Shown: piece after piece, positions 35,956 through 45,333 of the stretch
Layout: every line of letters starts with the position of its first letter
How positions within the stretch are numbered: the first letter of the stretch is position 1
Assembly (NCBI RefSeq): GCF_008806345.1
Contig: NZ_VZZJ01000004.1
Coordinates: 1-64,000 of the forward strand
Reading direction: 5' to 3'
DNA length: 64,000 nucleotides
From: Methylobacterium planeticum
GTDB taxonomy: Bacteria > Pseudomonadota > Alphaproteobacteria > Rhizobiales > Beijerinckiaceae
Notes under the pieces: model-generated
Databases searched by the model: none
What the model saw: only the letters and a program-made list of their open reading frames with translations
What the model was told of the DNA's origin: nothing
Translations under genes and position numbers: made by a program

Positions 35956-37215
35956 TCACGCCGGGAAGGTGCAGGCGTTCTCGTCGCGGGTCGTGGCCAC
36001 GACCTCCAGGCTCTCGTTCGCGCCCGGAATGGCACCGGTCGACTTGAAGATGTCGTACGGGTTCTTGATCGCGTCCGCCGGCAGGGCGGTGATCGCGTAC
36101 ATCTCCTGCATCAACTCGTGGTCCCAGGAGCGGAAATAGCCCTCGCGGCCCTTCGAGATGTTGAACTTGGCGCCCTTCTCGAGGTGCTCGACCACCTTGA
36201 TCGATTCGGTCGCCTTCAGTTCAATCATGGATTGCGCGACGACCTTCATCGCCGTGTAGTCGCCCCAGCCCTGGTTCTCGGGCGGGCGCTTGTACTTGGC
36301 CCGGAAGGCCGCGACGAAGCGCTGCGCGGACGGCGCGTCGATCAGGTGGTGCCAGATCACCGGCCACGTGCCCAGGAAGTTGCCCTGGCCCGCGCCCCAG
36401 GCGAGCGCCGTGTCGAAGCCGAAGCCGGCGACCGGGTACGGCAACCCGAACTCGCTGTATTGCTTCAGGAAATTGGTGATCTGGGCGCCCGCGAGATTGC
36501 AGATGACGAGGTCCGGCCGTCCCTGGCGGATCTTGAGCAGGAACGGCGAGAAATCGGTGAGTTCCGTGGGAATCAGGTCCTCGCCCGCGATGGTCGCCTC
36601 GTTGGCGCTCATGAACTTCTTCGCCTGCTTCAGCAGGTCGTGTCCGAAGGCGTAGTCGGCGGTCAGGGCGTAGACCTTCTTGCCCTTGATCAGACCCTGT
36701 TCGAGCAGGGCGCGGCCGGCGGCGCGCACCATCATGGTGTTCTGCGCCTCGACGTGGAACATGAAGCGCTTGCAATCCGAGCCGCGCAGGGCGTCCGAGT
36801 TGGCGCCGGTGTTGACGAACAGCACCTTCTCGCGCTGGGCCACCTGGCTGATCGCCAGCGCCGAGGCGGAGTTGATCTCGCCGACGATGCAGGCGACGCG
36901 GTCACGCTGGATCATGCGCTCGGCCTTGGCCGAGGCCGTCTGCGGATTGACGCTGTCCTCGGCGAGAAGTTCGATCCTGCGGCCGTTGATGCCGCCCGCC
37001 GCGTTGATCTCCTCGACCGCGAGTTGAGCCGCCTGCACCGCGAACTCGCCGAGGGGGCCGAGAAAGCCCGTGCGCGGGGTGAGGTGACCGATCCGGATGA
37101 CGTCGGGCTGCCCTTGCGACAGGGCCGGCCGCGCGAGCGCCGGGACGATGAGCGCCGCGCCGCCGGCCCGCAGCCAGTCGCGGCGCGAGAGAGAATCGCC
37201 GATTCGATCGGTCAT
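35956..37215 (-). CDS. Branched-chain-type ABC substrate-binding protein
   Basis: A 419-residue periplasmic type I binding protein with a Tat leader (SLSRRDWLRAGGAALIVPAL, cleavage near ALSQG). The mature chain shows IRIGHLTPRTGFLGPLG, A-x-x-x-V-E-E-I-N-A-A-G-G-I-N-G-R-R-I-E and DSVNPQTASAKAERM. These families bind amino acids, but many members bind aromatic acids, amides or betaines. It is the first gene of the leftward operon and divergent from the GntR gene, with palindromes between. Confidence 0.9.
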   Translation of the reverse strand: MTDRIGDSLSRRDWLRAGGAALIVPALARPALSQGQPDVIRIGHLTPRTGFLGPLGEFAVQAAQLAVEEINAAGGINGRRIELLAEDSVNPQTASAKAERMIQRDRVACIVGEINSASALAISQVAQREKVLFVNTGANSDALRGSDCKRFMFHVEAQNTMMVRAAGRALLEQGLIKGKKVYALTADYAFGHDLLKQAKKFMSANEATIAGEDLIPTELTDFSPFLLKIRQGRPDLVICNLAGAQITNFLKQYSEFGLPYPVAGFGFDTALAWGAGQGNFLGTWPVIWHHLIDAPSAQRFVAAFRAKYKRPPENQGWGDYTAMKVVAQSMIELKATESIKVVEHLEKGAKFNISKGREGYFRSWDHELMQEMYAITALPADAIKNPYDIFKSTGAIPGANESLEVVATTRDENACTFPA

Positions 37216-37281
37216 GGCCTCGCTCCCGTGCGTGTCCTCCAGCCGGGCTTTCGCGGCGGGCTCTGGCGGCCCCGCCCAGGC

Positions 37282-37326
37282 TGTGATCACAGATCACTAG
37301 CGCGATAGTGCCGACCTCGTCTAGTG
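37282..37326. promoter_or_regulatory. Palindromes in the divergent GntR/ABC promoter region
   Basis: Between the two divergent starts (37215 and 37335) lie TGTGATCACA (37282-37291, perfect palindrome) and CACTA-N6-TAGTG (37295-37310). A further TAGTG half lies at 37322-37326, nine bases before the GntR ATG. These are plausible operators for the adjacent regulator and could control both directions. Confidence 0.5.
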
Positions 37327-37334
37327 TTCGGCAC

Positions 37335-38036
37335 ATGAGTTCATCATCGGCGCTTGCCGAACTGCCGCAGCTCGATCGGCGCACCCTCGGCGACACGACC
37401 TACGAGGCGCTGTCGGACCTGCTCGCCGCGGGCCGCCTCGCTCCGGGCGACCGCCTGTCGTTGCGCCGGAGCGCGGCGGTGCTCGGCGTGTCGGTGATGC
37501 CGGTGCGCGAGGCCGTGAGTCGCCTCGTGGCCGAGGGCGCGCTCGAGGTCTCCCCGAATCGCGCGATCCGCGTGCCGACGATGACCCGGGTCGAATTTCG
37601 GGCGCTCGCCGAGACGCGGATGGCGGTGGAGGGGATCGCCGCCGCCCGGGCGGCCGAGCAGCGCAGCGAAGAGCATCTGGCGGAGATCCACCGGACCGAG
37701 GCCGCGTTCCGGAGGACCGCGGAACGCGCCGATCCCGACAGCGCGATGGCGGTCGCCCTCAATCGCGATCTCCACTTCGCGATCTACGCGGCCTGCGGCC
37801 TGCCCCCCCTTCGGGAGATCATCGCCCGCCTTTGGCTGAAGGCCGGCCCGGTCATCAACCTCGATCTGCGTGCGCATCCCGAGCGCCTGCTCCAGGGCTT
37901 CGCGCTGCGCCGCCACGCGGAGGCGCTCCGGGCGATCGAGGCCCGCGACGGGGCCGGTGCGGCGGCGGCCATCGCGGCGGATATCGGGGAGGCTGCCGAG
38001 TTCATCATGTCGCGCGGCGGGTTGCGGGACGGCTAG
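37335..38036 (+). CDS. GntR-family regulator (FCD subfamily)
   Basis: A 233-residue transcription factor. The winged helix-turn-helix (residues 15-75: TTYEALSDLLAAGRLAPGDR, then VMPVREAVSRLVAEGAL) is typical GntR, and the all-helical C-terminal FCD domain shows L-A-E-T-R-M-A-V-E-G, N-R-D-L-H-F-A-I-Y and H-A-E-A-L-R-A-I-E-A-R-D. FCD domains bind small carboxylates with a metal, so the ligand is probably an acid of the local pathway. It heads the rightward SDR-SDR-dehydratase genes and sits next to palindromes between the two divergent units. Confidence 0.9.
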   Translation: MSSSSALAELPQLDRRTLGDTTYEALSDLLAAGRLAPGDRLSLRRSAAVLGVSVMPVREAVSRLVAEGALEVSPNRAIRVPTMTRVEFRALAETRMAVEGIAAARAAEQRSEEHLAEIHRTEAAFRRTAERADPDSAMAVALNRDLHFAIYAACGLPPLREIIARLWLKAGPVINLDLRAHPERLLQGFALRRHAEALRAIEARDGAGAAAAIAADIGEAAEFIMSRGGLRDG

Positions 38037-38050
38037 AGGGAGGGAGCAGG

Positions 38051-38818
38051 ATGGATCTCGGAATCACGGGACTTCGCGTGCTGGTGACGGCGGGCGCGGC
38101 CGGAATCGGGCGCGCGGTGGTCGAGGCGTTCCTCGAGGAGGGCGCGCGGGTCTTCGCCTGCGATGTCGACGCGCAGGCGCTCGCGGACCTGCCGGCGGAG
38201 GTCGGACGAAGCCGGACGGATGTCGCGGACCGCGACGCGGTCGCCGCCATGATCACGGCCGCCCTCGACCACCTGGGGGGCCTCGACGTGCTCGTGAACA
38301 ATGCCGGCATCGCCGGTCCCACGGGCCGCGTCGAGGAGATCGCCCCGGAGGAGTGGGACCGCTGCCTGAGCGTCTGCCTGACGAGTCAGTACAATTGCGC
38401 CCGCCTCGCGGTGCCGCACCTGCGCGACAGCCGCAACGCCTCCATCGTCAACCTGTCCTCGGCCGCGGGCAAGTTCGGCTTCGGCCTGCGCAGTCCCTAC
38501 GCGGCCGCGAAGTGGGGCGTGATCGGCTTCACCAAGTCGCTCGCGATCGAGCTCGGCGAGGCGGGTATCCGGGTCAACGCGATCCTGCCGGGCCTCGTCG
38601 CCGGCGACCGACAGCGCCGGGTGCTGGAGGCCAAGGCGCAGCAGCAGGGGACGAGCTTCGGCGAGATGGAGCAGCGGGCCTTCTCGTTCGTCTCGATCAA
38701 GACCTACGTGACCGCGCGCCAGATCGCCGACCAGATCCTGCTGCTCTGCTCGCCCCGCGGCGGGACGATCTCGGGGCAGGCCATCGCGATCGACGGCGAC
38801 ACCCGCATGCTGTCGTAG
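38051..38818 (+). CDS. Short-chain dehydrogenase/reductase
   Basis: A 255-residue SDR enzyme. Cofactor motif is T-A-G-A-A-G-I-G (residues about 13-20), D-V-D at the second strand end favours NAD, N-N-A-G (NNAGIAG), catalytic Ser in S-S-A-A-G-K, and Y-A-A-A-K with Tyr and Lys. The ending GGTISGQAIAIDGDTRML is family-like. It lies 14 bases after the GntR gene with GAGGGAG before its start. Likely oxidises a hydroxyl of the imported compound or its dehydrated product. Confidence 0.9.
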   Translation: MDLGITGLRVLVTAGAAGIGRAVVEAFLEEGARVFACDVDAQALADLPAEVGRSRTDVADRDAVAAMITAALDHLGGLDVLVNNAGIAGPTGRVEEIAPEEWDRCLSVCLTSQYNCARLAVPHLRDSRNASIVNLSSAAGKFGFGLRSPYAAAKWGVIGFTKSLAIELGEAGIRVNAILPGLVAGDRQRRVLEAKAQQQGTSFGEMEQRAFSFVSIKTYVTARQIADQILLLCSPRGGTISGQAIAIDGDTRMLS

Positions 38819-38943
38819 TCGCGACCAGGCGGCGGGAGCCGGATCGCCGGTGCGCGTCGTGCCGATCGGCGGCGAGGGCTGAACGCCGGAGGGGACCGGA
38901 ATCGGGGGATGCGGGTCTTCCGCAGATCGAGGAGGGATCAGGC

Positions 38944-39678
38944 ATGCGTCTTTCGGGCAAGGTCGCGCTCGTCACCGCGGCGGGGCAGGGGATCGGCAGG
39001 GCGAGCGCCCTCGCGATGGCGCGCGAGGGCGCGACCGTGCTGGCGACCGACGTGCGGGCGGAGGCGCTCCGCGGCTTCGACGGGGTGCGCAACATCAGCA
39101 CCGCCCCGCTCGACGTCCTCGAACCCGCGCAGATCGAGGCCGTGATCGGCGGCCTCCCCCGCATCGACGTGCTGTTCAACTGCGCGGGCTACGTCCATTC
39201 CGGCACGGTGCTGGAGGCGAGCGACGCGGATTTCGACCTCGCCGTCCGCCTCAACGTGCGCTCCCAGTTCTGGACGATCCGCGCGGCACTGCCGCGGATG
39301 CTGGAGAACGGCTCCGGGAGCATCGTCAACATGGCGAGCGTGGCGAGTTCGGTCCGCGGCCTGCCGAGCCGGTTCGTCTACGGCCTGACCAAGGCGGCGG
39401 TGGTCGGCCTGACGAAATCCGTCGCCGCCGATTTCGTCGGCCGCGGCATCCGGTGCAACTGCATCTGCCCCGGCACCGTCGACACCCCCTCCCTCGCGGA
39501 CCGCATCAACGCCTTCGACGACCCGGCGGCGGCGCGCAAGGCGTTCATCGCCCGCCAGCCCATGGGTCGGCTGGCGCAGGCCGACGAGATCGCACCCCTG
39601 GTGGTGTTCCTGGCAAGCGACGAATCCGCCTTCGTCACGGGCCAGAGCTACTCGATCGACGGCGGCATGACGATCTGA
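38944..39678 (+). CDS. Short-chain dehydrogenase/reductase, BDH2/keto-deoxy-fuconate type
   Basis: A 244-residue [11 protein letters not shown] (10-17) binds NAD, ATDVRAE follows, then N-C-A-G, catalytic M-A-S-V-A-S, Y-G-L-T-K and C-P-G-T-V-D-T-P-S. The sequence [18 protein letters not shown] and the GTVDTPSL loop resemble BDH2-like SDRs that include 2-keto-3-deoxy-L-fuconate dehydrogenase. With an IlvD/Edd dehydratase next in line, a 2-keto-3-deoxy acid as substrate is a reasonable inference. Confidence 0.88.
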   Translation: MRLSGKVALVTAAGQGIGRASALAMAREGATVLATDVRAEALRGFDGVRNISTAPLDVLEPAQIEAVIGGLPRIDVLFNCAGYVHSGTVLEASDADFDLAVRLNVRSQFWTIRAALPRMLENGSGSIVNMASVASSVRGLPSRFVYGLTKAAVVGLTKSVAADFVGRGIRCNCICPGTVDTPSLADRINAFDDPAAARKAFIARQPMGRLAQADEIAPLVVFLASDESAFVTGQSYSIDGGMTI

Positions 39679-39701
39679 GGCGACCTGTCCGGGAGAGGAT
39701 G

Positions 39702-41507
39702 ATGAGCGAGACCCGCCGCATGGCACCCGCCGACCTGCGTTCCAGGGCGTGGTTCGACAATCCGCACAACCCGGGCATGACCGCGCTCTACCTGGAACGC
39801 TACCTCAATTTCGGGCTGACCCCGGAGGAGTTGCGCTCGGGCAGGCCGCTCATCGGCATCGCCCAGACCGGGTCCGACCTGTCCCCGTGCAACCGCCATC
39901 ATCTCGAGCTGGCCAAGCGCGTGCGCGACGGCATCCATGCCGCGGGCGGGGTCGCCTTCGAATTTCCCTGCCACCCGATCCAGGAGACCGGCAAGCGCCC
40001 GACCGCCTCCCTCGACCGCAACCTCGCCTACCTCTCCCTCGTCGAGGTCCTCTACGGCTATCCCCTCGACGGCGTCGTGCTACTCACCGGCTGCGACAAG
40101 ACCATGCCGGCCTGCCTGATGGCCGCCGCCACCGTGAACATCCCGGCGATCTCGCTGAACGTCGGCCCGATGCTCAACGGCTATTTCCGCAAGGACCTGA
40201 CCGGCTCCGGCACGGTGGTGTGGAAGGCCCGCGAGCGCCACGCGGCCGGCGACATCGATTTCCAGCAGTTCATGGACATCGTCGGCTCGTCGGCGCCGTC
40301 CACCGGCCACTGCAACACCATGGGCACCGCCTCGACGATGAACGCCCTCGCCGAGGCCCTCGGCCTCGCCCTGCCCGGCACGGCCGCGATTCCCGCTCCC
40401 TATCGCGAGCGCGGACAGGCGGCCTACGCGACCGGCCTGCGCATCGTCGACATGGTCTGGGACGACCTCAAGCCCTCCGACATCCTGACGCGCGAGGCCT
40501 TCGAGAACGCCATCGTGGCCAACGCCGCCATCGGCGGCTCCACCAACGCCCCGATCCACATCAACGCCATCGCCAGACATATCGGTGTGCCCCTCACCAA
40601 CGACGACTGGGAGCAGGTCGGCTTCGACATCCCGCTCCTCGTCGACATGCAGCCGGCAGGGCGCTGGCTCGGCGAGGAATATTTCCGGGCGGGCGGGCTT
40701 CCGGCGGTGTTCGCCGAGCTGATCGAGGCGGGGAAGGTGCATGCGGACGCGCTCGCCTGCAACGGCCGCACGATCGGCGAGAATTATCGCGGGAAGCACA
40801 GCTGGGACCGCACGGTGATCCGGGCCTACGACGCCCCGCTGATGCCGCGGGCGGGCTTCCTCAATCTCAAGGGGACCCTGTTCGACTCGGCGATCATGAA
40901 GACCTGCGTGATCTCCGAGGAGTTCGCCGCGCGCTACCTGCGCAACCCCGCCGACCCGATGGCCTTCGAGGGGCGCGTCGTCGTCTTCGAGGGCCCGGAG
41001 GACTACCATCGGCGCATCGACGACCCGGACCTCGACATCGACGCCCACACGATCCTGGTCATGCGTGGCGCGGGCCCGATCGGCTATCCGGGTGCGGCCG
41101 AGGTGGTGAACATGCAGCCGCCGGGCGCGCTGATCCGGCGCGGCGTGACCGCGCTGCCCTGCATCGGCGATGGCCGCCAGTCCGGCACCTCCGGCACGCC
41201 GGCGATCCTCAACGCCTCGCCGGAGGCCGCCGCCGGTGGCGGCTTGGCGCTGCTGCAGACCGGCGACCGGATCCGCATCGACCTCAACAGGCGCAGCGCC
41301 GACATCCTGCTGCCGCCCGACGAGATCGCGCGACGCCGCGCCGACCTCGCCGCCCGGGGCGGCCATCCCTATCCCGCTACACAGACGCCCTGGCAGGAGA
41401 TCTATCGCGCGGCGGTATCCCAGCTCGACCAGGGCATGGTCCTCGAGGGTGCGGCCAAGTTCCAGCGGGTGGCGCAGATCTCGGGCGTGCCGCGCGACAA
41501 CCATTGA
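39702..41507 (+). CDS. IlvD/Edd-family sugar-acid dehydratase
   Basis: A 601-residue iron-sulfur dehydratase of the family containing dihydroxy-acid, phosphogluconate, arabonate and xylonate dehydratases. Cluster and active-site segments seen are [46 protein letters not shown] and [10 protein letters not shown]. The sequence begins with R-S-R-A-W-F-D-N-P, typical of the sugar-acid subgroup (L-arabonate, D-xylonate or similar) rather than biosynthetic IlvD. It would convert an aldonic acid to its 2-keto-3-deoxy form. Two adjacent ATGs (39699, 39702) follow GGGAGAGG; spacing favours the second. Last of the GntR-SDR-SDR unit. Confidence 0.9.
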   Translation: MSETRRMAPADLRSRAWFDNPHNPGMTALYLERYLNFGLTPEELRSGRPLIGIAQTGSDLSPCNRHHLELAKRVRDGIHAAGGVAFEFPCHPIQETGKRPTASLDRNLAYLSLVEVLYGYPLDGVVLLTGCDKTMPACLMAAATVNIPAISLNVGPMLNGYFRKDLTGSGTVVWKARERHAAGDIDFQQFMDIVGSSAPSTGHCNTMGTASTMNALAEALGLALPGTAAIPAPYRERGQAAYATGLRIVDMVWDDLKPSDILTREAFENAIVANAAIGGSTNAPIHINAIARHIGVPLTNDDWEQVGFDIPLLVDMQPAGRWLGEEYFRAGGLPAVFAELIEAGKVHADALACNGRTIGENYRGKHSWDRTVIRAYDAPLMPRAGFLNLKGTLFDSAIMKTCVISEEFAARYLRNPADPMAFEGRVVVFEGPEDYHRRIDDPDLDIDAHTILVMRGAGPIGYPGAAEVVNMQPPGALIRRGVTALPCIGDGRQSGTSGTPAILNASPEAAAGGGLALLQTGDRIRIDLNRRSADILLPPDEIARRRADLAARGGHPYPATQTPWQEIYRAAVSQLDQGMVLEGAAKFQRVAQISGVPRDNH

Positions 41508-41549
41508 GCGCCACCTGAGCCTCGGATGTCGTGGCCCGGGAAGCCCGCC

Positions 41550-41568
41550 TGCCGCCGCACCGGCGGCA
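41550..41568. terminator. Possible terminator between convergent genes
   Basis: TGCCGCC (41550-41556) and GGCGGCA (41562-41568) form a GC-rich stem in the gap between the dehydratase and the convergent LysR gene; CCTTT follows shortly after. Weak evidence. Confidence 0.3.
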
Positions 41569-41739
41569 CCTGCCGCCTTTCGAAGGCGCGGGCATCGGAC
41601 GATGCCGACCGGACGGGATTGGCACGCGACACGGATTGAAGGCCGCTGCGACCGAGTCCTGCCCCCGGAACGAACGCGGTGCCGTGCCGAACCGCGACCG
41701 TCGGAGCGAGGGGCTCAAGGGTCAGGTCGAGCGCCCCGA

Positions 41740-42690
41740 TCACTCGATTCGGACCCTCTCGGCATCGACCGGCGCGATCATGCCGGGAATGTAGGAGCGC
41801 GAGATGTGAGCCTGGCAATGGGTATGAAAGGCCTCGACGAGCCGCGAGGTCTGCAACGCGCGGAGCGTGGCGACGCCGACGGTCATGGGGCGATGCTCGC
41901 CGGCGATGCGGACGGATGTCAGCCCCCGCCCGTCGAGGGCCTGACTCGATTTCGGTCGCGCGTTGAACAGCGCGTATCCGAATCCGTTGGCGACCATCGT
42001 CCGGACGACGTCCTGATGGGCCGACCGCGCGGCGACGCGCGGAACGAGCCCCTCGTTCAGGAAGAGAGCCATGAAATATTCGCGGCTCAGAGGCAGGTCT
42101 AGCAGGACCAGGGCCTCCTCCGCCAGCTCCTGCAGGGTGACCGCCGCCTGCCCGGCGAGCGGGTGCTTGTCGGAGACGACCGCGTAGGGCGGCAGGCTGA
42201 CGAGGGGGTGGAAGTCGATGTCGTCCGCCAGCCGTAGATCGTAGATCAGGGCGATGTCGGTCTCGCACCGGCGCAGGCCCTCGAGCAAATCCTCCTGATG
42301 CCCCTCGACGTGGCTCACCTGCACAGCCGGGAAGGCCGTCATGAACGACTGGCTGAGTTCCGGCACCAGCATCGGGGCGAGCGTGACCATGCAGCCCACA
42401 GACAGCGAGCCGCGCACCGTCAGGCTGGTCTGCGAAGCGACCGTGTACAGGCCCTCCGCCTGCGCGACGACGCGCTTCGCCTCGGCGAGCAGCGTCCGGC
42501 CGGCCGAGGTGAGCGACAGGCCCTGGGCGTGGTGGCGCACGAAGAGCTGCGCGTTCAGCTCCTTCTCCAGATGCGAGATCGCCGTGGAGATGGAGGGCGG
42601 GGAAATGTGAATCCGCTCCGACGCGAGCGTGATGCTTCCCGTCTCGCCGGCAGCGATGAAATATTCGAGCTGGCGCAAGGTGAACCGCAT
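41740..42690 (-). CDS. LysR-family transcriptional regulator
   Basis: A 316-residue LysR regulator. The N-terminal winged helix is LRQLEYFIAAGETGSITLAS through SPPSISTAISHLEKELNAQLFVRHHAQGLSLT, and the effector domain spans GSLSVGCMVTLAPMLVPEL to the C-terminus. It is intact, unlike the LysR pseudogene at 16411. It lies 54 bases downstream of the DUF1028 gene on the same strand, so it may be co-transcribed with and control the Liv-ArgE-RidA-DUF1028 genes. Confidence 0.92.
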   Translation of the reverse strand: MRFTLRQLEYFIAAGETGSITLASERIHISPPSISTAISHLEKELNAQLFVRHHAQGLSLTSAGRTLLAEAKRVVAQAEGLYTVASQTSLTVRGSLSVGCMVTLAPMLVPELSQSFMTAFPAVQVSHVEGHQEDLLEGLRRCETDIALIYDLRLADDIDFHPLVSLPPYAVVSDKHPLAGQAAVTLQELAEEALVLLDLPLSREYFMALFLNEGLVPRVAARSAHQDVVRTMVANGFGYALFNARPKSSQALDGRGLTSVRIAGEHRPMTVGVATLRALQTSRLVEAFHTHCQAHISRSYIPGMIAPVDAERVRIE

Positions 42691-42744
42691 GGTCGGCTCA
42701 TATCATGCGGCCCAGCTGCGAGGTAGCGACGCGCCGAGACGCGC

Positions 42745-43419
42745 CTACAGGTCTCCCGGCACGCCGTAGCTCGGCGCCAGGGAGGGGTCGCGGGCGCGGG
42801 TCACGTAATCCTCCAAGAGCGGCTTGTAGCGGGTCCAGAGCGCGGCCAGGCCCGCGACCGGGCAGTCCTCGGTCCAATCGATCCTGAGATCCGCCACGGG
42901 CCACGACACGTCGCGCACGATCATCATGCCGGCCGAGTGCACCGGACCGGCCTCGCCGCCGGCCTCGAGCGCGGCCTGCATCGCCTGGATCAGGCGGTCG
43001 CCGAGATGGCCCTGCGAGCGCCCGAAGGCGTCGACCATCGCCTGGGGCACGCCCGGATCGGCCAGGAGGTTGCCGCCGCAGGCCACGTTCTCGGCGCGTG
43101 CCTCGGCCCAGATGCCGAGCGCGCGCGGCCCGGAATGGATGGCCGATCCGCCCAGCGCGTCGACCACCAGCACCTGACGGAATGCCATGTGGGGGGCCGC
43201 GCCGCGCAGCACCCCGATCACCTGTTCGGCGCCGGCGCCGAGCTGGAGCAGATCCAGGGCGCGGACGCCGAGCGCCGGGTCGGTCACGTTCTGGCTGGCG
43301 ACGGCGCCGACACCGGCGCGGGCATGGGCGCAGCGCGCCGCGACGGCGGGGGACGAGGAGGACACCGCCACGCCGAACATCCCGGTTTCAGCGCAGCGCG
43401 CCGCGATCGAGAACGTCAT
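42745..43419 (-). CDS. DUF1028 family protein (Ntn-hydrolase-like)
   Basis: A 224-residue protein with the DUF1028 hallmarks: T-F-S-I-A-A-R-x-x-x-T-G-x-F-G-V-A-V-S-S-S-S-P-A-V near the N-terminus, G-x-V-A-S-Q-N-V-T-D-P, and CGGNLLADPGV in the middle, ending with D-L-R-I-D-W. The family has an Ntn-hydrolase-like fold and no established reaction. Its ATG overlaps the RidA stop by four bases (43416-43419), implying translational coupling and a shared pathway with a deaminase-like enzyme. Confidence 0.9.
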   Translation of the reverse strand: MTFSIAARCAETGMFGVAVSSSSPAVAARCAHARAGVGAVASQNVTDPALGVRALDLLQLGAGAEQVIGVLRGAAPHMAFRQVLVVDALGGSAIHSGPRALGIWAEARAENVACGGNLLADPGVPQAMVDAFGRSQGHLGDRLIQAMQAALEAGGEAGPVHSAGMMIVRDVSWPVADLRIDWTEDCPVAGLAALWTRYKPLLEDYVTRARDPSLAPSYGVPGDL

Positions 43420-43841
43420 GCCGCATCATCCGGAATGACGGCTGTGCCGTCGATCTCGACCAGCCATTCGGGCCGCGCCAGGGCCTGCACGACGAGCCCC
43501 GTCGACACCGGATGCACGCCCCGGATGTACTCACCCATGGTCCGGTAGACGGCTTCGCGGTGGCGCACATCGGTGATGTAAACCACGACCTTGACGAGGT
43601 GCTCCATCCTGCCGCCGCACTCCTCGATGAGCTGGCGGATGTTCTGCATGACCTTGTGGGTCTGCTCGACGGGATCGTGGCTGGCGATGTTTCGCGCCGT
43701 GTCGAGATCCTGCGGACATTGCCCGCGCAGGTAGACGGTCCGTCCGCCGCGCGTGACGACCGCCTGGCAGAGGTCGTTGTCGAGCGTCTGCTCCGGGTAG
43801 GTATCCCGGGTGTTGAACGGGCGAATCCGCGTGTGCAGCAT
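43416..43841 (-). CDS. RidA/YjgF-family protein
   Basis: A 141-residue RidA-family protein. Canonical RidA enzymes hydrolyse reactive 2-aminoacrylate/imine intermediates. Visible are Y-L-R-G-Q-C-P, the helix H-K-V-M-Q-N-I-R-Q-L-I-E-E-C-G-G, and V-V-Y-I-T-D-V-R-H-R. The usual C-terminal arginine and G-x-x-x-E-I-E-x-x-A motif reads WLVEIDGTAVIP. The arginine in VYITDVRHR is present. GGAGA precedes the ATG at 43841. The gene pair RidA-DUF1028 suggests processing of an imine or deaminated amide from an imported amino compound. Confidence 0.88.
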   Translation of the reverse strand: MLHTRIRPFNTRDTYPEQTLDNDLCQAVVTRGGRTVYLRGQCPQDLDTARNIASHDPVEQTHKVMQNIRQLIEECGGRMEHLVKVVVYITDVRHREAVYRTMGEYIRGVHPVSTGLVVQALARPEWLVEIDGTAVIPDDAA

Positions 43842-43907
43842 CTGTGTCTCCAGGAAAGAGGGAAGCGGGTTCCGGGCGAGCCTGAGTCGGGCTCGCACCC
43901 GGCAATG

Positions 43908-45179
43908 TCAGGCGGCCTCCTCGCGCCCCGCGGCCGCGTGGTAGGCGAGATACCGGCGCTGCGTGGCGATGTGGTCCGCCACGTAGGCCGCATCGTGCCA
44001 GACGCCCCAGATGAAGCTCGAGCCCCGTCGTGACTGCCAGGGCAGGCCCAGGAAGTAGATGCCCGGCTCGGCCGAGACGCCGCGCTGGTGCGTCGGCCTG
44101 CCCGCGTCGTCGAACGCGTCGACGGAAAGCCAGCCGTAATCCGCGGTGAAGCCGGTTGCCCAGAGGATCGTGGTGATCCCGGCCCGGGCCAGGTCGAGGC
44201 TGCGGATCGGGTCGGTCACGCAGGGAGCATCGGGCACGGTCGCGCGGGCTTCGGGGTCTTCCCGAAGGTCGAGGCCGTTGCGGGCGACGTAGGCGTCGGC
44301 CTCGTCGAGGACCGACAGGTAGTTCGCGTCGCCGCGCGCGAGATTGTCCGGGAGATCCGGCGCGAAGGTCAGCGTCCCATCGCCGTAGGATTGGGTGCGC
44401 CCGACGAGGATCATCCCCTCCGCCGCTAAGCGCCGGAAGTCGACGGTCTCGCCGCCGCGCGCGCCGCTGACCGCGATGGTGACATGCTCCGCGCCGGGAC
44501 CGGGTGTCGCGGCATCCCATTTGCCCAGCACGCCGAGCCACCAGCAGAAGTCGCGGTCCCGGTAGGACCGCGGCGGACGATCGTGCGGCCCGACCGAGAG
44601 GTAGACCGTCCTGCCCGCGCGCAGGAGCTCGTCCGCGATCTGGCTGCCCGAGGAGCCCGCGCCGACGACGAGGACGGCGCCCTCGGCCAGCCCGGCCGGA
44701 TTGCGGTAGGCGCTGGAATGGATCTGGGTCAGCCCCGGCAGCTCCGGCACGAGGGCCGGGATGACCGGGTTCTGGAAGGGGCCCGTCGCCGCCACCACGC
44801 TCAGCGCCTCGATCACGCCGTCGGAGGTCTCGACCTCGAAGCCCGGGCGGCGGGCGAGCTTGCGCACCTTGCGCACCGCCACGCCGCAGCGGATCGGCGC
44901 CTTGATCCGCTCCGCGTAGGCCTCGAAGTAATCCGCCACCTTCTCCTTCGCGACGAAGGCGTCGGGACGGGTGTCGGGAAATTCCAGTCCCGGGAAGCGG
45001 TCGTGCCAGGCGGGGCCGTTGGCCACCAGCGAGTCCCAGCGCTCGGAGCGCCAGCGCTCGGCGATCCGGTGCCGTTCGAGAACGAGATGCGCGATGCCGC
45101 ACCGGCTCAGATGCTCGCTCATCGCCACGCCCGCCTGGCCGGCACCGACGACCAGCGTATCCATTGTCTCGACCGGCAT
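43908..45179 (-). CDS. Flavin-dependent monooxygenase-like protein (CzcO/FMO type)
   Basis: A 423-residue FAD/NAD(P)H enzyme. The FAD-binding fingerprint is VVGAGQAGVAMS near the N-terminus, with R-W-R-S-E-R-W-D-S-L and FPDTRPDAFV typical of the CzcO/FMO group. The NADP site is VVGAGSSGSQIA (about 165-176), and the late motif W-A-T-G-F-T-A-D is also present. It probably oxygenates a small nitrogen- or sulfur-containing compound. The start at 45179 is preferred; a TTG 15 bases upstream is possible. It lies between the ArgE-like gene and RidA on the same strand. Confidence 0.85.
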   Translation of the reverse strand: MPVETMDTLVVGAGQAGVAMSEHLSRCGIAHLVLERHRIAERWRSERWDSLVANGPAWHDRFPGLEFPDTRPDAFVAKEKVADYFEAYAERIKAPIRCGVAVRKVRKLARRPGFEVETSDGVIEALSVVAATGPFQNPVIPALVPELPGLTQIHSSAYRNPAGLAEGAVLVVGAGSSGSQIADELLRAGRTVYLSVGPHDRPPRSYRDRDFCWWLGVLGKWDAATPGPGAEHVTIAVSGARGGETVDFRRLAAEGMILVGRTQSYGDGTLTFAPDLPDNLARGDANYLSVLDEADAYVARNGLDLREDPEARATVPDAPCVTDPIRSLDLARAGITTILWATGFTADYGWLSVDAFDDAGRPTHQRGVSAEPGIYFLGLPWQSRRGSSFIWGVWHDAAYVADHIATQRRYLAYHAAAGREEAA

Positions 45180-45333
45180 CGTGGGCCCTTCCAATATTGG
45201 ACGCGGAGCAGCTTTGAGCGTCAGGTTATCGTTCGGACGGCGGAGCGACCATTACGTTTCGGGTTGGCAGTGATTCGGTTTTCCCGAATGCTGCGGCACG
45301 TCCGCGTGGTCCAGGCGTCCGGAGGACCCGCGC

